Source: a virus. Taken from it: a stretch of DNA of 24,284 bases. Within the stretch, counting starts at the first letter, position 1; the number at the start of each line of letters is the position of its first letter. The DNA is taken from positions 1-24,284 of IMG/VR virus record IMGVR_UViG_3300046449_000409; one strand, written 5' to 3'. A program made the position numbers and the translations under genes. The notes beneath the pieces were generated by a model. The model saw nothing but the letters and a program-made list of their open reading frames with translations. It was not told the DNA's origin and searched no databases. Shown piece after piece: positions 20,612-24,284 of the stretch.

Positions 20612-21591
20612 AGGCGCAAATTCGTGCCAACGCGCAATCACTCAGCAAATCAAGCGGCTCGTACACGCTATCCGAAGCACTTGGCACCTATCACCGCGAC
20701 AAGATCATCGGAACATCGTCTGAATCAACCAATGCAGGTCAGGCACGCGCCATCTTGAAGTATATGGATGGCAATCAATCCATTTCAAAAATCACCGACG
20801 CTGATGTTTTGGCATATGTTGCCAAGGATCGCGCGCATTGCAAAAACGCGACCGTGAACCGTCGCCTTCAAATGCTGGGCCGTGCAATTCGCCATATGGG
20901 TAAGTTCTACAAGGCAGGCATCCCCGCTTTGGAACTCAAGGCTGCAGAAACTAAAGAGCCGCGAGAAATAGTCAGAGAGTTGACTATGGATGAGCAGCGC
21001 CGGCTGCTTGAACATCTGCCAGCCGAATATCATCCGATCGTTAGCTTCGCCCTCATGACCGGGGCACGCATTGGTTCCATTACGTCCCTATTGTGGGAAA
21101 ACATTGACATGGACAATCTAGAAATTTCGTTTTGGGTCAAAGGCGATGAACGCCTCACTTTCCCTATAAACCGCGAAGTCGCAGCACTGCTATCAGCCCT
21201 GCCACGCTCGAATATCCTTGCACACCGCAAATTTGTTTTCACGCGACTGAACAAGCAAACCATGGAACGCCAGCCAATCGATCCGCACGGCGGCATCCTT
21301 CCCGCGGCCTTCCGCAAAGCCCTAAAAGACGCCGAGATCGAGGCATTCAGGTTTCACGACCTAAGACACACCTTCGCAACGCGCCTGCTGCGCAAAACGC
21401 AAAACATCAAACTGGTATCAAAACTACTTGGCCACTCGAACATCGAAACAACAACAAAATATGCGCACGTCCTGATGGATGACATGCGAGATGCACTCGA
21501 TGATTTCAGTGTTTTAGGAAGCGGTCCAAAATCGACTAACGCGAAGCCGCTCAGTCAAACACGACACATGCAAAAGAAACGACCGATTTAG
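20500..21591 (+). CDS. int: Tyrosine recombinase, phage integrase
   Basis: A 363-residue integrase from ATG 20500 (GAGG 10 nt upstream). It has an N-terminal arm-binding region (RIYQYDIVVKGCRFRGSCGT), a core-binding SAM-like domain about residues 55-150, and a catalytic domain with Arg190 (TGARIGS), His286 and Arg289 (RFHDLRHTFATRLL), His312 (LLGHSNIETT) and the nucleophile Tyr321 (TTKYAHV), so all key residues are present. It catalyses site-specific integration and excision of the prophage. The attachment site is expected close to its 3' end; no tRNA gene is visible there. The C-terminal tail after 335 is basic and probably disordered. Confidence 0.95.
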   Translation: MPFRTAKTRIYQYDIVVKGCRFRGSCGTEDFEEAKAIEAQIRANAQSLSKSSGSYTLSEALGTYHRDKIIGTSSESTNAGQARAILKYMDGNQSISKITDADVLAYVAKDRAHCKNATVNRRLQMLGRAIRHMGKFYKAGIPALELKAAETKEPREIVRELTMDEQRRLLEHLPAEYHPIVSFALMTGARIGSITSLLWENIDMDNLEISFWVKGDERLTFPINREVAALLSALPRSNILAHRKFVFTRLNKQTMERQPIDPHGGILPAAFRKALKDAEIEAFRFHDLRHTFATRLLRKTQNIKLVSKLLGHSNIETTTKYAHVLMDDMRDALDDFSVLGSGPKSTNAKPLSQTRHMQKKRPI

Positions 21592-21777
21592 GTCATTTGG
21601 GGCGGAAACCAGTCATTCGCTGCGGTCCCAGAAAAAACTGCAAACTCAGCAATAGCGGACCTTTATAGTCGGTCTCGCCTTTGATGAAACGATACGAAGT
21701 GCCCTGATAAATCCGCTCATAATTACCCATCATGAACAGGCGGCGCTTTGGGCGGCAAGTCGGAGGACTAGGATTGC
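21592..21777. other. Non-coding gap after integrase, possible attachment-site region
   Basis: About 186 bp between the converging integrase and RloB-like genes. I see no tRNA, no strong terminator and no convincing open frame. Phage attachment sites often lie right beside the integrase, so one prophage end may fall here, but the other end is outside the window and no core repeat can be identified. If so, the defence pair to the right is outside the prophage proper. Confidence 0.3.
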
Positions 21778-22470
21778 CTACAATTCCTGCAGTGCTGCAA
21801 CTAGTTGATGAACATTAGAAGAAGGGTTCATTTCTCCAGTTTCTTGTGCATCGATCAATGATTTTACCGCGTTGGCGATAGCATCATCAGTTACGTCATG
21901 AAGTTTACCCAACATTTGTTTTGTCAAAGACTTTTCGTAACCTTCAAAAGGCGAATGTTTTTTGAGTTCAGCAGTGACCATCTCTGCAGCGGTTTTCCCA
22001 CTTGCAGCGGAGAATGGCGACCGACTATACGCAAAATGAAGAAGGAGCCAATATTCGAAACATGGGTATGAAACGACTGCAACGATACGCTCGCCTTTGA
22101 ATGAGGACCCTCGTTTGTTCGCATTAGCAATTTGGCCAAGTGCTTTGTAGAAGTCCTTGTGATCATCTCGGTCGATTACGCAGTAGACGTCATTATAGCC
22201 ACCTTTACTATACGAACCCTCTGCATCGGCTCTGGCGATGGCATAACGTACCACAGCGGTGGGACTAGAGTCGCATTCTTTGCCGCATATATCGAGGTCG
22301 ACATTCACCAAGGCAAGAATGCGCTTCAGCTCCTCAAAGTACTGAACTTCTGTAACCTCTCCTTCTGTGACGATCAGTACACGCCGGTTAGGTGCAATCG
22401 TAGCAGGTCGCCGGGTAAGATTTTTTGTAGTTTTCCGTCTTTGAAACAGCTTGTCACTCCGCGCCGGCAT
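21778..22470 (-). CDS. RloB-like / AbiLii-like protein with TOPRIM-type motifs
   Basis: The start is set at ATG 22470 (MPARSDKLFQRRKTTKNLTR), with GGAGG 7 nt upstream, giving 230 residues and a 17-bp overlap with the ATPase gene. After a basic leader, RVLIVTEGEVTEVQYFEELK (Glu36-Glu41, EGxxTE) and VYCVIDRDDHKDF (Asp100, Asp102) match the two acidic motifs of TOPRIM-like RloB proteins. SYPCFEYWLLLHF (134-146) and a C-terminal NPSSNVHQLV are further RloB family features. Such proteins pair with AAA ATPases in AbiL and related anti-phage systems and probably act as the nuclease effector. Catalytic activity and substrate are inference. Confidence 0.85.
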   Translation of the reverse strand: MPARSDKLFQRRKTTKNLTRRPATIAPNRRVLIVTEGEVTEVQYFEELKRILALVNVDLDICGKECDSSPTAVVRYAIARADAEGSYSKGGYNDVYCVIDRDDHKDFYKALGQIANANKRGSSFKGERIVAVVSYPCFEYWLLLHFAYSRSPFSAASGKTAAEMVTAELKKHSPFEGYEKSLTKQMLGKLHDVTDDAIANAVKSLIDAQETGEMNPSSNVHQLVAALQEL

Positions 22471-23749
22471 CCTGCATCCTCCGGATGTTAGGAATCGCCC
22501 CAAATTTACCTCCAAGATAAGCACGTTGAAATGCTTCGACCTCTCTCACTTTGAAATCCGATAGCGGCGTAAGTTCTGTATTTTGACCATTTGGACGATG
22601 GATAAACCAGATTTGGTCTTTATGCATGAAGCTCTTCGAGATGATCGACGTTTCATGGCTCGTGAATATCAGCTGTGCTCCTTTTGGGTTTTGCCTCTTG
22701 TCGTGAAAAACACCGACCAGCCCTTTTAGCGCCAATGGATGAAGACTGTTGCTGAGCTCATCGATCAGGAGAGTATCCCCATCCTCAAGGACGTCAATGA
22801 TTGGCCCGGCCATACCAAACATTGCTTGGGTCCCATCGCTTTCTTCTTCCAAAGCAAGTTCGACCGTATCCCCTGCAATATTTCGATGCTTTGCAAATAC
22901 ACGATATTCTTTTTCGTCTTCCACCGTTTTGCTTAGCTCGGACAACATTTTTTCGGAGAGCATCTGCTTCACTTCCTCAGGGAGGACCGCCTGCTTCTCT
23001 TCCACACGAAAACCTTCAATTGGGAGATCGAGAGCCTGTATAAAATCCAAAACCTTCGCTCGGTACTGCTCATTTTGCAGAAATTGTGCAGTAAAATCTT
23101 TGCTGATTCTCTGGTTGGCACCAATAACGTGGACGCCCAACCGAATCCAATCGTAAGGTTTCTTCAGAGATTTGGAATTCAATTGTACCGCCGTAGAAAA
23201 AAACAGTGCATTGTCGCGCGTCGCCGCTCTCCAACTTTCGCGTTCTCCGGGCAGCTGTCCCTCGTTTAGCGCCCACTCGTAGCTTTGCGACACTTCATCA
23301 TATTCACGTGTGAAAATTGTGCGTGTCTTGCTACCATGTTTCGAAGTTCGGGCGAACAGCCATTCTTCGACTACCCGTTGATTGGTCAATGAGAATCCAT
23401 ACTGGAAGACTTCACCATCGTGAGAGAAAACCATCTCCATCGTAGTTGCAGCATCTTTACAATCCGGAGCAACCTTATTCTGAGGAAATTTAATCTCCTC
23501 TCCTTGGCTACCCTTCCTTGCTGAGTTGCACACAAAGTCAACAAAGAACGCCACAGCCTTGAACAATGAACTTTTACCAGATGCGTTTGGACCGAACACT
23601 ACAGCGCTAGTCAGTACATCTGGAGCAAGGGAATTCCCTGTTCCGAAGGAAATACCCGGCTGTTTCGTTGCAGCAGCGCTGGCGACAGCTGAAAAGGTAA
23701 CTGGTGCCGAGATCGACCTGTAGTTCGACACAGTAAATTCAATCAACAT
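22454..23749 (-). CDS. AAA/ABC-type ATPase, AbiLi-like (COG1106 type)
   Basis: The start is set at ATG 23749 (MLIEFTVSNYRSISAPVTFS), with GGAGA 8 nt upstream, giving 431 residues; the frame extends upstream without a ribosome site. It is an OLD/RecF-like ATPase: an N-terminal strand F-x-V-x-N-Y/F-R-S-I, Walker A GPNASGKS at 53-60, a signature-like EESDGTQAMFG near 303-313, Walker B LLIDELSNSLHP from 327, and an H-loop FTSHET with His365. A helical insertion lies between. It overlaps and is co-translated with the RloB-like gene, matching AbiLi-AbiLii gene order. It would act as the sensor/energy module of an abortive infection or nuclease system. Confidence 0.88.
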   Translation of the reverse strand: MLIEFTVSNYRSISAPVTFSAVASAAATKQPGISFGTGNSLAPDVLTSAVVFGPNASGKSSLFKAVAFFVDFVCNSARKGSQGEEIKFPQNKVAPDCKDAATTMEMVFSHDGEVFQYGFSLTNQRVVEEWLFARTSKHGSKTRTIFTREYDEVSQSYEWALNEGQLPGERESWRAATRDNALFFSTAVQLNSKSLKKPYDWIRLGVHVIGANQRISKDFTAQFLQNEQYRAKVLDFIQALDLPIEGFRVEEKQAVLPEEVKQMLSEKMLSELSKTVEDEKEYRVFAKHRNIAGDTVELALEEESDGTQAMFGMAGPIIDVLEDGDTLLIDELSNSLHPLALKGLVGVFHDKRQNPKGAQLIFTSHETSIISKSFMHKDQIWFIHRPNGQNTELTPLSDFKVREVEAFQRAYLGGKFGAIPNIRRMQDAGAE

Positions 23750-24093
23750 AGCGACATCTCCGATTAAACGTGAGGTTTTGCAAATTTTCTGCAATTTTAA
23801 CACTTTTCTCAGCGTTGCGTTAATTTTTGGTGAACTGCAACCCCTGTTTGTCTTTTTCGCTACGCAAATGGCCTTTTCTGTTTGTCCGTGTAAAAAACGC
23901 CCGCGAACGACACCACTTCTCTTCCACTCTATCTTTCCCAAAAGATCATAGCGTTGCACTCACCTGTTGAAACCGCCCCGCCGCATTGCAGTCACCTGAT
24001 TAGCTCAGGATGCTGCATGCAGCACTAACGGCAGCTTTCGTGAAAACAGCGTGTTGAATTTAGCTCAACTCGAACAACCGGTAAGGGCCGTAA
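23750..24093. other. Non-coding stretch upstream of the ATPase gene
   Basis: About 344 bp without a convincing gene. A weak minus-strand promoter candidate for the defence pair is TTAACG (23823-23818), 17 nt, TTAAAA (23800-23795). There is a near-identical 13-bp direct repeat TTGCASTCACCTG at 23954-23966 and 23986-23998 (12 of 13 match), and a perfect 14-bp palindrome TGCTGCATGCAGCA at 24011-24024. None is assigned a function; the repeats or palindrome could be regulatory or mark an element boundary. Confidence 0.35.
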
Positions 24094-24284
24094 TCACCGC
24101 CCCGCCCAAGATTGCATCTGCCGCAAAACATGTTGCGCAGCACTACATCGGGCTTCCTGATCTTCGATTACAACAGCTTTGAGAAACTGCGCCATCAGCT
24201 GAGGGCCTTTTTCTATTTTGGACGCCACAAAGCCTAAGGCTTCGTTCAGTTCATCCGTACGCACGTCCATTTCAATGCAAGTAT
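24094..24284 (-). CDS. 3' part of an unrecognised gene at the right edge
   Basis: A minus-strand frame open from the window edge to a TGA at 24096-24094. It reads TCIEMDVRTDELNEALGFVA, then SKIEKGPQLMAQFLKAVVIE and EARCSAAQHVLRQMQSWAGR, a plausible soluble helical protein end. An ATG at 24270 would make a 58-residue gene but lacks a ribosome site, and the frame continues to the edge, so it is more likely the C-terminal end of a longer protein. No family is recognised; it may be host DNA or part of the same defence island. Confidence 0.5.
   Translation of the reverse strand, partial: TCIEMDVRTDELNEALGFVASKIEKGPQLMAQFLKAVVIEDQEARCSAAQHVLRQMQSWAGR

Noticed and set aside
21592-21777. tRNA-based attachment site
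   Set aside because: No cloverleaf-like sequence or CCA-type 3' end could be made out, and the other prophage end is not in the window.

Overview
The window is most of a lambda-type (siphovirus-like) prophage, plus its right flank, in what is most likely an alphaproteobacterium of the Rhodobacterales/Roseobacter type. That placement is an inference from protein character and codon use; no host housekeeping gene confirms it. About 17.7 kb is read leftward (minus strand) and about 3.8 kb rightward from a central repressor region. The left end cuts through a tail-tip gene, so lysis genes, tail fibres and the left attachment site are not visible.

Reading the minus strand from right to left, the order is: a Cro-like regulator (17732), a CII-like regulator, an unknown gene and a DUF1376/YdaU-like replication gene; a non-coding stretch with a consensus DnaA box and repeats (candidate origin, about 15660-15810); an unknown gene; and a Q-like late-control candidate (15037-14252) followed at once by a promoter-like sequence and an intrinsic terminator. 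A tail-associated gene then lies alone between two terminators. The packaging and head operon follows: small terminase, large terminase, gpW, portal, a ClpP-protease/major-capsid fusion, a DUF2190 cement protein and a joining protein. The tail operon is last: terminator protein, tube, a frameshifted pair of assembly chaperones, tape measure, two minor tail proteins, a DUF6950 protein and the tail tip.

Rightward from the centre lie a LexA/CI-type self-cleaving repressor, a broken minus-strand gene, a TTGACA promoter with an operator in its spacer, an ATGA-coupled set of small early genes (including a lone LuxR-type HTH protein and a DUF4326 protein), an excisionase-like HTH protein and a tyrosine integrase. 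Five related sites of the form GGG-N8-CCC are split three and two between the divergent repressor/Cro region and the early rightward promoter, much like lambda OR and OL.

Beyond the integrase, on the minus strand and in visibly more AT-rich DNA, is a two-gene AAA-ATPase plus RloB/TOPRIM-like module resembling the AbiL abortive-infection system. The window ends in the 3' part of an unrecognised gene. The strongest items for a second look are the -1 frameshift in the tail chaperone pair, an internal start inside the protease-capsid gene, the Q/promoter/terminator late switch, the candidate origin, the five-operator array and the AbiL-like pair.
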